From: Cephalotrichum gorgonifer
Taxonomy: Eukaryota > Ascomycota > Sordariomycetes > Microascales > Microascaceae
Direction: 5' to 3'
DNA: 64,000 nt
NCBI GenBank assembly: GCA_900312665.1
Contig: ONZQ02000003.1
Span: 2,075,402 to 2,139,401, forward strand
A program made the translations under genes and the position numbers. Below the pieces are notes generated by a model. The model was given only the letters and a program-made list of their open reading frames with translations. It did no database searches and was not told where the DNA came from. Positions 34,419-46,404 of the stretch are shown piece after piece (within the stretch, counting starts at the first letter, position 1; each line of letters starts with the position of its first letter).

Positions 34419-35554
34419 TCTAGGCCACCAAAATTAATAAAAAAAATATAATAAAAAATAGACGGGTCTGGAAGTGCTGCCGTAGGAAGCTCTCTTGGGC
34501 CTTGAAGCTCGCGAGGGCAGAATGCAGTTTTTAAGCTCAAAAGCGGGGCATGGAGGGGTCGGGTCATGGTAGTACCTTAGACATTAGACCACGGACACGA
34601 CCACATGCACGAGGCGGGGTGGCGTGGGGCACGTCCAACCCAGCACGTGCATGAGCAGTGCTGGCCTCACCAGCACTCCCGCACTCCCCACTATTAATAG
34701 TATGGCGGCCAGGGAACACGCTCCTTTTCCTCCTCCTTGTACGGTCCCGGTCCGAGTTAGGCGCGCGCGAAGCCCCTTCTTGCCAACGAACGCTTGGCAA
34801 GATGCCGGAGCCATGCATTTGCGACGAGTATTTAAACGGGTACATCCCAATTTGTACCAATACTCGAATAGGCACATACAAGTAGCTGGACAAGATGTTG
34901 TCGAAACACATATATGTACGAGTACTTGTCTACAGGGAAGGGAACAGCTTGGATGAGACTGCCCCTGTCGAGACGATGTACATGTCTGTATTGTAGACCA
35001 GGTCGTGTGAGAGGTCTTGTGGTTGCGGGAGGTGCCGCCAACCTAACGGCAGGGGTGGACCCACTCGCACCACCATTTCCATGTTGGATTGGACAATGGA
35101 TTCTTCTGAAGGTACATTGTATTATAGTACAATCTTTGATGGGTGTTAAAGCGGCCTCCAACTCACTCGTGCATCTTAGAAGCCTTGTGATGTCCCACCT
35201 ACAGACCTGGCCCCCTGTAATAAAGGTGTGAACGAGGAAGGGTGAGCCCGCAGCCGCCCTGACTAGTGTAATTGTACTTGTACTTAAGTATACATGTACT
35301 ACTTTTAGATTCCGGGACTGAGAACTTGTTCGTACCTGTTCACTCTCCCCGCTCGTCGAGAGTCGGGAGGATCTATATAGGTCGTCTCCTCCGTCATGGA
35401 GCCGGGTACATTCTCTCTTTGCTCTCCAGACCGGCTGTCGAGACACTTCCGCGTGGACAACCGAAGCTGGCTGGTTTGGAGTATCCTCCTTTCAACCATC
35501 ACAAAAGAATCCCTACCCCCACTCACCTGACAGTTGACGAGGAAGCGTTTCAAC
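34419..35554. other. Divergent promoter: methyltransferase (-) and NLR (+)
   Basis: About 1.1 kb between divergent starts. Contains a dense run of GTAC words (tatgtacgagtacttgtc at about 34914; ttgtacttgtacttaagtatac at about 35274) close to the NLR promoter. Overlapping ORFs on both strands (34564-35446) are not supported. Confidence 0.5.
34911..35303. repeat. GTAC-word cluster upstream of the NACHT NLR gene
   Basis: Two dense patches: near 34914-34932 (tgtacgagtacttg) and near 35265-35303 (ttgtacttgtact, gtatacatgtactact). Both are 250-650 bp upstream of the ATG at 35555. Further words occur in the first intron of that gene near 35812 (ctacttgtacgta). Confidence 0.6.
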
Positions 35555-38500
35555 ATGCCTGGAGATGTTGTCTCGAGTTCCAAGAGATCGCGCTTTCGGG
35601 ACATGTTGAGTTTTCGGCACCACAGGTCTACATCTAGGTCTAGGTCTAGGTCAACTTCAAGACCTCAAGGGGATTCGTCTATCATTGACGGAGTCTTGGA
35701 CGGGGACCAGGGTAGCTTACAGCCTGTTCAGGACAAGATCAAGAGGTAGGTATACTGCTCCCCGCCCCGCCCAGAAAATAAACCCCTCCGGGGACTACTT
35801 ACTACTTGCTACTTGTACGTATCTCTACCTTCTTTCGGCACTGACATTCCACACGCGAAGTCAAAATCTTGCGGCGTTCGAAGATAACAGCCATGTAATC
35901 AAACAAGAACACCCCATCGTCGCCGCAACTGCATCCAAAGGATCCGAATCACAAGTCACTGCTGTCCAGATCAAGATCGAGCCAGCAGAAGGCCCTCATG
36001 ATGCCGCGACTGTATCGGAACAGCCCGACTCACAAAATGTTGTTGTGGTGAGCCGGGCAGGTCCAGACAGCACTGGGGGAACAGTCTTCAAGGCCGAAGC
36101 TGATGATGACATCTGGAGTGTTGCGTACCGCGAGGCCGTCGAGAGGCTTGACGAAGACAAAAGAGAGATTGTAACGAAGGGCGAGAGGATCGACGAGCTG
36201 TTCAAGCGTCTCAGAGAGAGCGATGCGGATAACGCCGACCACTCCCTATTCCGGAAGGGACTGTCGAAGCTACAGAAGCCTCTCCAGTATGTCAAACTAG
36301 CTGTGGATCTGGCTCAGCCCTTGCTTGCCTTGGAGCCCGCTGCGGCGACTGCCACCGGCGCTGTGAAGTCCTTCACTGTTGTAAGTAGTCTTCCGCTCCG
36401 TGGCCCATGGTAGTGGAAGAAGGCATCTGCTTCGGTCGGCCGAAAGCCTATAAGATTCCATCGCCGTCTGTATGCAGGCACCATGCTGACGGCCCTCGCG
36501 GAACAGGTTGCCATTAGCGTTTGCGGAGCAAATGATGCACTTACCTCCCAAATTACCGAAATGCTAGAGCACACAGCGATCATCGACGAGTGTGATGTAC
36601 TCGGGCAGAAGCTGACCACGGAAAATTCTATTTACGAGGTCAGTCGTTGCCACTTATAAGTAGCCATTTACGACGGACACACCAAGTCCACCACGGCTAC
36701 CATGCATCTTCAAGCGCTGACACTTATTCAGGTTCTTGTTCCGGTATATGTCGACCTCCTAGAGTTCTATATCGCTGCGTTCAAGTTCTTCTCCGGTAGA
36801 GGAACTGCCCTGCAGATTCTGTCGGAAGCATTGAAACAGCACTTGCCACCAATCGTCAAGAACTTCTTACAGCACGCCAGCCGTCTACAAGACTCGATAC
36901 AGAATACGACACTCAGGCTTGTAGATGAAATAAAGCGGCTGCTTCTGGACGACAAAAGTACTGATCTACCCGGCCACCCGTCGTTTCTTACCTACCTGAC
37001 TGACACTTCCTTGCGAACTAGTTCTGAAGCTCCTTGGTGTCGATAAGGAAAGGAAACGCAGTGAGCACCACTGCAACATCCAAAGGGCGAGGGAAGACGG
37101 CGCGTGCACATGGGTGACCCAAAACCCGACATTCCTCGAGTGGTATGGCGCGTCGACCTCGAGGTTCCTGGTCATGTTCGGAGGCATGGGCTGTGGCAAG
37201 ACGGTTACCACTGCCTTCCTGATCGACCACGTCATCCACCTGAACAAATACAGCCTGCCTCGCCCTTTGATATGCTACCATTACTGCAACACAGACGAAA
37301 ACTCTCAGGCCGTCTACATATACTCAAGTCTGCTGCTGCAGTTGCTGGATCAACAACCAGGCCTGAAAATTAGGTTTGATAAGTGGCACACGGACACTAG
37401 GATGGCCAAGTCTATCGACCCTGCACAGTCCTCCAAGGAGCTTGGGATTTTCTTCGCGGAATGTGTCGAGTTTATAAACAGGCCGGTGTTTGTCGTCATC
37501 GATGCGATGGATGAGTGTGACGACCGGTCTATGCCGGAGGTCATCGCCTTACTTCGAGACATCTCGGAAAGGACATCCAGACTGAAGGTCTTCCTATCAT
37601 CCCGCCCGGACGAAGGGATTGAGGGGATATTAGATGGGGCCGCACAGATCCGCCTCCTTCCGGATCGAGAGCGAGACGTAGTCATCCTGGACTACCTGGT
37701 CAATAAGAATCTGGCAGGATCACCCGAACGCGTTCGAAAGCTCGTGATTAGTAGACTGGGCGAAGTGGCGGATGGTAGTGCCATTTGGATGAAGCTCACG
37801 GTCGATCTTATCCGGAGGCTCAGGATAAACGCCTACGCCCGAATGGAGTCTTTCCTAAAAGAAATCCCGCTGCCCGCCGATCTGTCAGCGCTATATTTGA
37901 AGCTGTTCCGCCAAGCAGTTGATGGAGAGGACGAGAACGAGAGAATCGCCACAAGAGCCTTGGAAATCCTTGCCGTTGCGCGAAGGCCCCTGAGCATACT
38001 GGAGCTAGGATGGGCGTTAGCTATTGGTGATCTTCCTGAAGATGCGACGAAGATACAAGACGTGGAGGACTGGGTCGATGTGAAGCGCGTTTTGGACTTG
38101 GTGCAGCCGCTCTTGAGCCATATCGACTTTGACGACGCCAGAAAAAGTCAAGTGAGGCTCGCCCATCAGTCGCTAAAGGTATTGATTCTACGCTCTCCCC
38201 CGTCGGGCTGGGCAGACTTGAAGAATCTAGAGAGGATGTCCGAGGCCGAGCGAACACACATGGGACAGCGCCAGTCGGACCTGGAAGCTCGACTTTTGAA
38301 TGTGTGTGTCAGATACTTGCTTTTAGATGAGTTCGACAATGAGGGGACCCACTTGTTTTCTGAAGACCAGCAGGAGGCTCAGGCACTGGCAGAGTTACCT
38401 CAGGGATTCGGGCTCTTTGACGACGACGGTGATGACGGCGACGATGCTCTCGGTCGGGAAGATGGGGAGACTGGTAGACTGGGCACATCTCACTCAGACA

Positions 38501-39753
38501 CTACGGAGTCTTCCGCACCAATGTGTTTCAACCCAGCAGAGCACGGCTTCGGCGAGTTCTTCGTCTACGCCTCCTGCTACTGGCTAGACCATTTCTGTGT
38601 TACTGCGTGGGAGTCTTCGCCGCATATCTCAGACATAGTCCTCCTATGCCGAGCCAAATCGAACAGGCTCCGTAACTGGGCTGACCAGTACTGCCGCCCT
38701 GACTGCACCGTTCTGCCAAAGTTCTCTTGGAACAGCGACACGCTGGATCCACTGGTCATCACATCGACATTTGGACCGACGGCTGCCGTGGAGAAAATCT
38801 TGTCCGACTATGACCTTGGCGGCCCTGACTTTTTGAGCACATCTATCGCCACGACCATCAAACATCTTGTCAGCCATGGCCGTGCCTCTATGCTTCGAAG
38901 TATCTTCAGCCATGAGCGCATCGGTCTAACGCCGCAGACGCTGCCTCTCTTCATGGGTGCTATGGGCGCGTGGACAACCGCAGACGTAGAAACCCGCGAC
39001 GAAGACGGGTGGACGGGATTCTTCGATCTCGTCCACGAGATGACTTCACTGCTGGTCACCGACTCTTGGGGCAACGAGCTGCTATGCGAAGCGGCAAGGT
39101 CGGGCTGTCTCCCCGTCATCAAGCGGCTATTCGACGATGCGGAACGGAACCCGGAACTGCGCACTGAGCTCCTGCGCGACCGTCTGCGCCAGATCGACCC
39201 CAAACGTCGTGACAGGCATCAGTCCATCGGCGAGGCGGTCCGATCCAACCACGTCGATGTAGTACGATACTTGCTCCAGCAGACAGGCATCGAGACCCAC
39301 CTCCGGCACCGCGACGCCGGCGGGGCTAACGTCTTTTGTATGGCAGCGCGGTACGGAAACCCGGAGGTTGTGCAGCTCCTGATCGAGCACTATCCTGAGG
39401 GCGTGGATGAGCTGGACGAAAACGACGATGCGCCGCTGAGGGAATTTGCCTTTGCTGGTTCGTCCGCCGAGTCTGTCGGGATACTACTGACTCTGGGAGG
39501 TGCCGATGTGAATGGCGGGCCTATGGTTGATGGGTGGAGCGCACTTAGGATCGCGGTTAGGAAAGGGAGTATTGAAGTGTGCCGTACGCTGGTGGAGGTA
39601 GGTGGTGCGGATCCCCGTGAAGCCCTGCGTCTTAACGAGGAGGGCCATGTGGTGGGTCTGGCCGATGCTGATAGCATTAATGACGAGGAGATGAGGCAGG
39701 CCATGTTGGATATGTTTTGTCAGATAGGCGGCCTGGAGCTCGCCTCCTCATGA
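35555..39753 (+). CDS. NLR-type STAND protein: Goodbye-like / NACHT / ankyrin
   Basis: Five exons: 35555-35745, 35861-36380, 36507-36638, 36732-36957, 37022-39753; 1266 aa, all junctions in phase. Residues 1-64 are Ser/Arg-rich. Residues about 125-357 are helical and resemble the fungal STAND N-terminal Goodbye domain (WSVAYREAVERLDED, LQKPLQYVKLAVDLAQ, VPVYVDLLEFYIAAFKFFS). The NACHT domain has a P-loop GGMGCGKT at about 410-417 and a Walker B VFVVIDAMDEC at about 512. The C-terminal third has ankyrin-like repeats, for example LLCEAARSGCLPVIKRLF, IGEAVRSNHVDVVRYLL and FCMAARYGNPEVVQLLI. Such NLRs act in fungal heterokaryon incompatibility or non-self recognition: ligand sensing by repeats, oligomerisation by NACHT. 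The role here is inferred. It faces a large unknown protein gene 355 bp downstream. Confidence 0.88.
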
Positions 39754-40108
39754 AGGAACGCTGAGATTTTCTTATCATTCCGAGCAATATAGCCCTACTA
39801 CAGAGACACAGTCATGATCTTTCGCATTGCCATGGATGTACTGAGGTGGACTTCAAAACACCGGGGGGGGGAGTTTAAAGCAAAGGAAGGAGCCCCAATG
39901 GACTGCCACCTTCACTCCTTCCTTGACAAACAACCCCTCCTCCATCACATCATACTCTCACAACACTTCCGATTTTTTTTCCGAGAGGATATTTACTTAT
40001 CCTCCCAGACCTCTTACCATCGTGGCTTATGTTCCGCTTCGCCCACCCTCACCCAGTCCATACTGCGATGTCCTCGCCTGACAAGACTAGAGCTACAGCG
40101 CTTCCGAT
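39754..40108. other. Short spacer between NLR and downstream gene
   Basis: 355 bp holding the NLR 3' end and the promoter of the next gene, both on the plus strand. An upstream Met-containing ORF (39814-40143) overlaps out of frame and is not supported. Nothing else seen. Confidence 0.5.
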
Positions 40109-42914
40109 ATGAACTCGGACATATCGCTAGACGTTCCAGTTAACATCTCCCCAGGAGACGATCTGGTTCTCTGGAGCCATGCTCGGAGACGTCCTCGGCC
40201 TCTCGTTATCGGATCAAGTTCCCATTACGCCCAGGAGCATAATCTGACCGTTGACTTTTATGTGGAATCATCGGAACGAGCGGCGGCATATTTGGAGTCC
40301 CTCAGGCCAACTGTCCGACCTGCAAAGGGCCGTGGGTTGACCAGCTACTCTCACCTCACACAGTGCACCATCCCGGCTCCTACCATGAGGGACCAATGGC
40401 ATGACACTGAATCATCCATGGAGTATTTACAGGGGCTACTCTCAACAGTTGATGACCTATGCCCCCAGATCACGCCTGACTCGAACCCTAGACTACAAGC
40501 CTCGAAGAAGTCAAGATATGAGATTCCAATCTTGAGATCCAACAATGAACTGGACTTGCTTGTGCTCCTTCAGGAAATTCGCAACAGACGAGATCCACAG
40601 CCGGTGGAGACGGTGATTCCGCCGATAGTGGTAGATGAGTCAGGAGACGAGGGTTTGCATTTCCCGTGTTGGTCGGACCAACTCACGAAGCACTTCGACA
40701 ACCACCTTCCGGGAGAGGGCATCCAAGGCTGGGATGATGCCCAACTACTCGAAGAACTCGGTTATAATGGCATCGATGGTATTGGCAATCTTGGGAAGAC
40801 GAAATCTATAACCAGTCTCATCGACGCCGAGTTTACGGCGTACAAGCAAGGTCGAGTACGAGACCCGTCATATATCTTAATTTTCGAAGAGAGCCTTGCT
40901 AACAGAGTGCAAGCGTCGAGGGGCGCCTCTCTCCTCTCCTCTCCTGCCTTCAGGATCTACTTATGAGCCCTTCATACCGGATAGCGAGACGTGCATCATC
41001 ACCTGTTTTTCGGATAAAGACGCTTTGCTTAGTGCAGACATCAAGCAAACCGAAAGCCATCTTCAGGTCAAGTACGAGGGGGAAGGTGTGCTCCATTCCG
41101 AGCTTCAAACACCTCCAGAATCGTCACCCGTGTTTCCACCACCGCAAGTGGAGGGTCAGCGAGTTTCGAGTATGAAAGTGGAGGTGCCCGTACCCTTTTC
41201 CGATAGCCGACCTCAAGACGACAAACTCTTCCAATCCTTGTCACTGAAAGCCGCGCTGAGATCTATTGTGCCCCTTTGCGGAGAAGCTAATGCCCGCTTC
41301 ACGGACGTTGATGAGATGAGTGATGAGATTCCGTTCTTGACTAGCGGAATTGCAACTCAAGTGCAAGTTTTAGGACTAAAAGCCCTCCGACAAGCGGAGC
41401 AGGAACGCCTGGGTGGTCCTGGATCTAGCCGAAAAGTCCCAGTTCCGGTAATGGACTTCACGATTCCAGATCCGCACTGGAAGAAAGCGGTTGGTAGCGC
41501 CGCAGCTCATTTCAAGTCACTCCACCTGTCGACTCCCAAGGGAGTCACAGAACAGATTAAAAGGTCCACGAGGGAAGAAAAGAGACTCCGATGGCGGCCG
41601 CTTAGCACTACGGTAGGCAGGGTCTCTCTCGCCGAGTGTTTGGAGGTCGACAGCCAAGCATCTGAACGGCTTGTAAATTCTGGAGACAGCGATGATAAGG
41701 GCGGTGATATGAATTTAGAACAGCTATATACACGGCGGACCCTCCGGTTCTTGGCCGTTGAAGAAAGCGACGAAATTGCGCTGTCTCATCCTTCCAACCA
41801 AGCCAACTTGACGTTTACATCCCTATCATTTCCTAACAGTCCCAAGAGAGTTCTAGAATCACCCCATGGGGAAGAACCTTGCTCAAAAAAGGTCATAGTT
41901 GAAGGCACCAGGGTTAGTGGCGACTTCCCGGGCCTGCTAGATAGGGGCGACGACGATGGGGTCGGCGGGTTGTTGACGAACTACCTCCAAATTCGTGCTC
42001 CAGAGAAGGCATTTTTGACAAAGAGCACGCATTTTTCGGGTCAGATGAGGGCATCGGGAAGTAGCACTCCACCCGAGTTCCAAACTCCTTGTCGCGTTAA
42101 GCCACCGTGGGGCGACCCAGCACCTGGACCACAGGTCCAAAAGGTTCCATCTACGTATCCAGAATTCTATCCGACGGAGACTGCAAGCAGATACATCGTG
42201 TCCTCGGCGCTTGGAAAGTCTGTCATCCGGCAGCTCGACCAGCTATGTCCAATGGCCAAGTTATATATCAGGGATCTCAATACCCATCCAAGGCCTTCCT
42301 CGACCTTTCCTGCGGGGGCTTTGGGAGGGGAATCCCCACTTGTCTACGAAGCCGATATACCGTTATCTTCTAGCACCGGAGTCATTGTGGCTAGCCTGAG
42401 CCAATTTCGACAGAGACCGCTTAGAAGAATGGAGCTAACCGAACTCTGCCGAAAGACGCGCAGGGTTGCCGCGCTATACGAGAAGCTGATCATTCTGATT
42501 TCAGTATGCCGTCCAAAATTGGAATCAGACGACACCAGGGCTTTCACCGAGTTCGTGGCGTTCACGGCCACGTTGGGTTCATCGGCCGAGTGTGTGCTGA
42601 TAGGCGACAGCGAAGAGTGTCTTGTAAAGTGGATAATCTCCTTCATGAACGAGTATAGATATGAGGGGAGGAGGAACGAACATCTTCTTGTCCGGGAGGA
42701 GACGAGCTGGGAAAGATTCCTTCGGCGTGGTGGGATGAATGTCTACGCGGCGCAAGTTTTGGCTGGAGCCCTGAAAGTAGAATATGGAGACCAGGGGCTA
42801 GCACGGTTGGTTGGGATGTCGCCAGAGGAGCGTCTTCCTATGTTTGAGGGAATCATAGGGGGACGCCGACCTCTTCAGACTCTAGGTCGCTGGGAGGATA
42901 AGGCGCGCATGTAA
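40109..42914 (+). CDS. Large fungal protein of unknown function, candidate XPF/ZIP2-like C-terminus
   Basis: Two frames joined by one intron near 40851-40953. The 3' site follows a long CT-rich tract (...CCTTCAG). The donor is uncertain: GTCGAG at 40851 keeps phase, giving about 900 aa; other donors break the frame, so the junction needs RNA data. The N-terminal 250 residues include LVLWSHARRRPRPLVIG and a helical segment LELGYNGIDG-like region. A long Ser/Pro/Asp-rich middle follows. The last 250 residues look folded: PLVYEADIPLSSSTGVIVASLSQF, LYEKLIILISVCR, FVAFTATLGSSAECVLIGDSEECLVKWI and then MNVYAAQVLAGALK, MSPEERLPMFEGIIGG, ending RWEDKARM. That order (nuclease-like core, then short helix-hairpin-like motifs) recalls XPF/MUS81-type and SHOC1/Zip2 proteins. 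This is a guess; no catalytic GDxnERKxxxD motif is present. Confidence 0.7.
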
Positions 42915-43054
42915 GGCCTTGAGCTTCTCAGTTACTGAAGAATGGGATCGCCCTGGGGGGGCTAATTCAATGTTCTTCTATTTGATGTCTTGTCGATGCT
43001 AGTTAATACATGAATAACTTCCCCAGGATACCATGATCTTGAACCGACCCAGTG

Positions 43055-44341
43055 CTAAGCCGCACACTCCCAGATCTTGAAGCTAGTGTCTGGCGTGACA
43101 TGCGTCATGGGCATCTCGGCCACGCCATCACCGTTGAGCCTACCAACCATTGAGTCAACGACTGAGTCCGAAGGAGAGCCGAACGTCCCTGCGCTGGTCA
43201 CCACGACGGACCCCGAGGGGTGAAGAGCCGTATTTGTAACGGGCGCCTCATGCGCTTTCCACTCCCATGACCTCCTCGAGTCCTCACGGCCTGGCGAGAC
43301 GCCGGCGTTCTCCCAGACCTTGACGGAACCGTCGAGCGTGCCCCCCCACAACTCGAACTGCCCGCGCTCAGAAGCGTCGGCACCTGTCGCGAAGACGTCA
43401 CACGCTAGTCGCATCTGCGTCCCGGCGTCCCTGGGCCCCAGGACACCCAGTAGTTTATGCCCGCCCCGGATGTCATAGAGGACCACGCCGTGCGAGTTCC
43501 GCTCGTTGATGGCGAGGTAGCGGCCGCAGGGGCTCCAGATCGTCTGGACGACCCCGCTCCCAGGGATCTCTGTGCCCGAGGAAGGGTCCACGACGCCGGC
43601 GAGGGACCAGTGCGATATGGGAGCGGGGGTGCGCAGGTAGTCGTAGAGTCCGACCCAGCGGTTCCACGACCCCGCGGCCAAGACGGAGGAGGGCCCGGCG
43701 TCTGGGGGCGAGGCGGCCAGGGCGGAGATGGTGCCCTTCCACCCGTGGACCCTGCCGCTCGAGGGCCGGGCGGTGGTCTGGAGGGTGGTGTAGTGGCCCT
43801 CCTCGCCCTCCCTGCTCACGTCGAAGACGTCGAGGCGGTTCGCGGAGCCGCAGAGGAAGATGGAGCCCGGGGAGGGCCAGAGGAGGGAGGTCGGGGTTAT
43901 GTAGGCCTCCGTGCTGGCGTTGATGAGCTTGTAGGAGGCTATCCTGGAGGTGTCGGGCGAGTAGGGGAAGAGGTGGTGGAGCTGGATGGGGTGGTCGTTG
44001 GTGGCGACGAGGGCGGTCTGGGACGAGGGGTCGGAGAGGGAGAAGAGCGGGGAGGGGGCGAGGGAGCGGATGGGGGAGTGGAGGTGGACTGTTCCTTGGG
44101 GACTGAGGTGGTGCGGGGCGGAGTCTGGGGAGAGGAGGTCCTGGGGGAGGACGTAGGAGGTGAGGTAGTGGTTCCAGGTGGAGCCTAGGAGGGTGGTTCC
44201 GTCGGCGGAGAACTGAACCGTCCGGAAGAGGTCCGGCGTGTCGCCGGGTCGGGAGGTGGTGGGGTTGGCGGAGGCGAGCAGCCTAGGTGGGGGCCTGTCG
44301 TCACGGGCTTCTTCTGGGGTCTGAGGCGGAGGGGAGGCCAT
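43055..44341 (-). CDS. WD40-repeat protein, SWT21/WRAP53 type
   Basis: Single exon, 428 aa. The start is MASPPPQTPEEARDD, followed by a Pro-rich stretch. The propeller blades include LFRTVQFSADGTTLLGSTWN, ITPTSLLWPSPGSIFLCGSA, VVQTIWSPCGRYLAINERNS, QFELWGGTLDGSVKVWENAG and APVTNTALHPSGSVVVTSAG, with the last closing SFKIWECAA. The family resembles yeast Swt21 and human WRAP53/TCAB1 (telomerase and scaRNP biogenesis; Swt21 has a role in pre-mRNA splicing). The high GC coding composition extends through the whole frame. The convergent end of the previous gene is 141 bp away. The sub-family assignment is moderately sure; WD40 is certain. Confidence 0.83.
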   Translation of the reverse strand: MASPPPQTPEEARDDRPPPRLLASANPTTSRPGDTPDLFRTVQFSADGTTLLGSTWNHYLTSYVLPQDLLSPDSAPHHLSPQGTVHLHSPIRSLAPSPLFSLSDPSSQTALVATNDHPIQLHHLFPYSPDTSRIASYKLINASTEAYITPTSLLWPSPGSIFLCGSANRLDVFDVSREGEEGHYTTLQTTARPSSGRVHGWKGTISALAASPPDAGPSSVLAAGSWNRWVGLYDYLRTPAPISHWSLAGVVDPSSGTEIPGSGVVQTIWSPCGRYLAINERNSHGVVLYDIRGGHKLLGVLGPRDAGTQMRLACDVFATGADASERGQFELWGGTLDGSVKVWENAGVSPGREDSRRSWEWKAHEAPVTNTALHPSGSVVVTSAGTFGSPSDSVVDSMVGRLNGDGVAEMPMTHVTPDTSFKIWECAA

Positions 44342-45098
44342 GGCTGGGAGTGTGACTTAGACCCGCCCGAGATAGGTGTGAGGGCGTGTGTGGTGGGTGG
44401 GATCTGCCTCCTCGCCCGGAGCCGGGTCGTTGTCCAGGGATGATTTTCTTTTCAGGTCAACCTCGGATGACCTCTAGGACTGTGTTTTCTATGGATATAC
44501 GAGAGGAAACGCCATTTCTCATCTTTCGCTGGTTTCCGGTCTCAACATGCTCTCGGGGTGGTATAATTAGGGGACTCACGCATGGCATTTATTCTCCGGA
44601 TGAGTGAGTGGGTCTGTTCTTAGATCTTACAATGTACACAGATACATTGTAGTGTGGGTTTCCGGTACCTCTTAGGTTAGCGCTCAATTCAAGCATTAAA
44701 CGCTTGCATTGGTGGTGTCGGTCCGTGCACGCTGACTAGTGGAGCTCCCCGCGTGCACCTGATCTGGAGTGCCATAGGCTCGCGCTCCTTCGCGCGTGCG
44801 TGCCATGTCCCTCGTCATCGAGTAGTTGTTCAGGCACCGACCCGATTCCTCAGTCGGTTACTTACAACTTCCAAGCTTTGTCAACAGGCAGGAAAGGAGC
44901 TCGACAACAGCACCCCCTACCAAGACAGCGTCTCCAAAGCGGCCAACTATTACGAATTGACTGTACAGCGGAGCTTGGCTACTAGAGCGATAGTGATCGC
45001 CCGCGCCACCAAATCCCATCGTGCCAGAACGACCCCGCTATCCAAATCGTCAACAGTGCCGGATTTGTGTCTCCTCGAGGAGCTGTCGGGGCCCTGTG
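44342..45098. other. Divergent promoter: WD40 gene (-) and PQ-loop gene (+)
   Basis: 757 bp between divergent start codons. The ORF at 44753-45139 (+) overlaps the leader of the PQ-loop gene and has no domain. No TATA recognised. Confidence 0.5.
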
Positions 45099-46404
45099 AT
45101 GGAGTCCATGGATCCTACGATGGAGCAGATGCTCCTTGAGCAGCACCCCAGGTGCCGGGCGATGCAGGAGCCAAACTACGTCAACTTGGTCGTCTCCATG
45201 TACGTTTCACCCATCGTCGCCAAAGCGGCTCCACCCTCGCTTGGTTCGGCTTGCGGACCGACAGAAGGACTAACCAGCATATAGAATTATCGTCCTCGGC
45301 ATGCTCGTCTCCTACCTACCTCAACACTACCGAATCATATCGCGCAGAACGGCCGAGGGCATATCGCCATACTTTGTCCTCCTGGGGACGACGTCGGCGA
45401 CATCGGGATTCGCGGCAATCCTTACCGTCGAGCCCTCGAGGCAGGATATAGCGTGCTGCAAGACGGTCGGAGCAATGGAGTGTCTGGGCGGGATGTTGGG
45501 GATTGCGCAGCTGGGTGTCCAATGGATCTGCTTCTCGCTTATGTACGCTCAAATCCCCCCCCCCCCCTCCCTTTTTTTCTCTCCTCGCACCCACGCACCC
45601 AGGCATAATCCCCAGCCTCTGTTTCATGATGTCACGATGTTCCCGATTTCAACCAAACCCGCTAACCCATTTGTTACCAGCCTCGTATTATTTCTCGTCT
45701 TCTTCCGATACGACGACGCTCAGGTGTCCGACGACGACGAGCTAGAGGTACCGCCACCGGGCTGGCGGACGGCCATCCTCGTCGGGGCGGCCTGCCTCGC
45801 GCACGGCCTGCTAGTCATTGTGATCACGGGCATCCTGGCCACCGGCTTCCCCGGAAAGCTCCAGCTGTGGGCCAACTCGCTCGGGGTGATGTCAGCCGCC
45901 CTCGCGGGGGTGCAGTACGTGCCCCAGATCGTGACGACGTACCGGCTCAAGCGCGCGGGCAGCCTCAGCATACCCATGATGTGCATGCAGACGCCCGGCG
46001 GGTTCCTGGTGGCGGCGAGCCTCTTCGCGCGCCTGGGCGCCGAGGGATGGAGCACGTGGTCCATCTACATACTCACGGCCCTCATGCAGGGCATCGTCCT
46101 AGTCATGGCCATCTACTACGAATTCAACAAGCCCGGCGGCTTGTCCGTCTCGCCCCCCGTGAGCCCGCCGCTCGCGCCCCGGCGGCCCGGTCCGAACAGG
46201 GCGTACTCGGAGGGCTGGGAGGAGGGGCTGCCGGGCCCGTACACCGCGCACCCGGAGCGGTACGCGGAGACGCCCGAGGAGTTTGAGAGGTTGGAGGCGA
46301 GGGAGGAGAGGCAGGTGGATAGGGAGAGGCAGCCGCTGCTTAGGCCCGGGGGGATCGGGAACGGGGCCAAGCCCCGGGGTGGGCATAGCTCGGCGCGGCG
46401 CTGA
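45099..46404 (+). CDS. PQ-loop repeat membrane transporter
   Basis: Three exons: 45099-45199, 45285-45542, 45681-46404; 360 aa. The short first exon (MESMDPTMEQMLLEQHPRC) ends at GTACGT. Two PQ-loop motifs are clear: YLPQHYRIISRRTAEGISP in the first half and YVPQIVTTYRLKRAGSLSIP in the second. About seven hydrophobic helices are spread between residues 30 and 270. The C-terminal 80 residues are Pro/Arg-rich and cytosolic. PQ-loop proteins are 7-TM carriers such as cystinosin and lysosomal/vacuolar cationic amino-acid exporters; a vacuolar or ER location is likely, but the substrate cannot be read from sequence. The second intron (45543-45680) lies in an open frame of the next exon, yet it has a strong pyrimidine tract and CCAG acceptor and interrupts a helix, so splicing is preferred. 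Confidence 0.86.

Noticed and set aside
34832..35446. 204-aa minus-strand ORF in the NLR promoter
   Set aside because: Crosses GTAC-word repeats, has no domain, and is contradicted by the divergent promoters on both sides.
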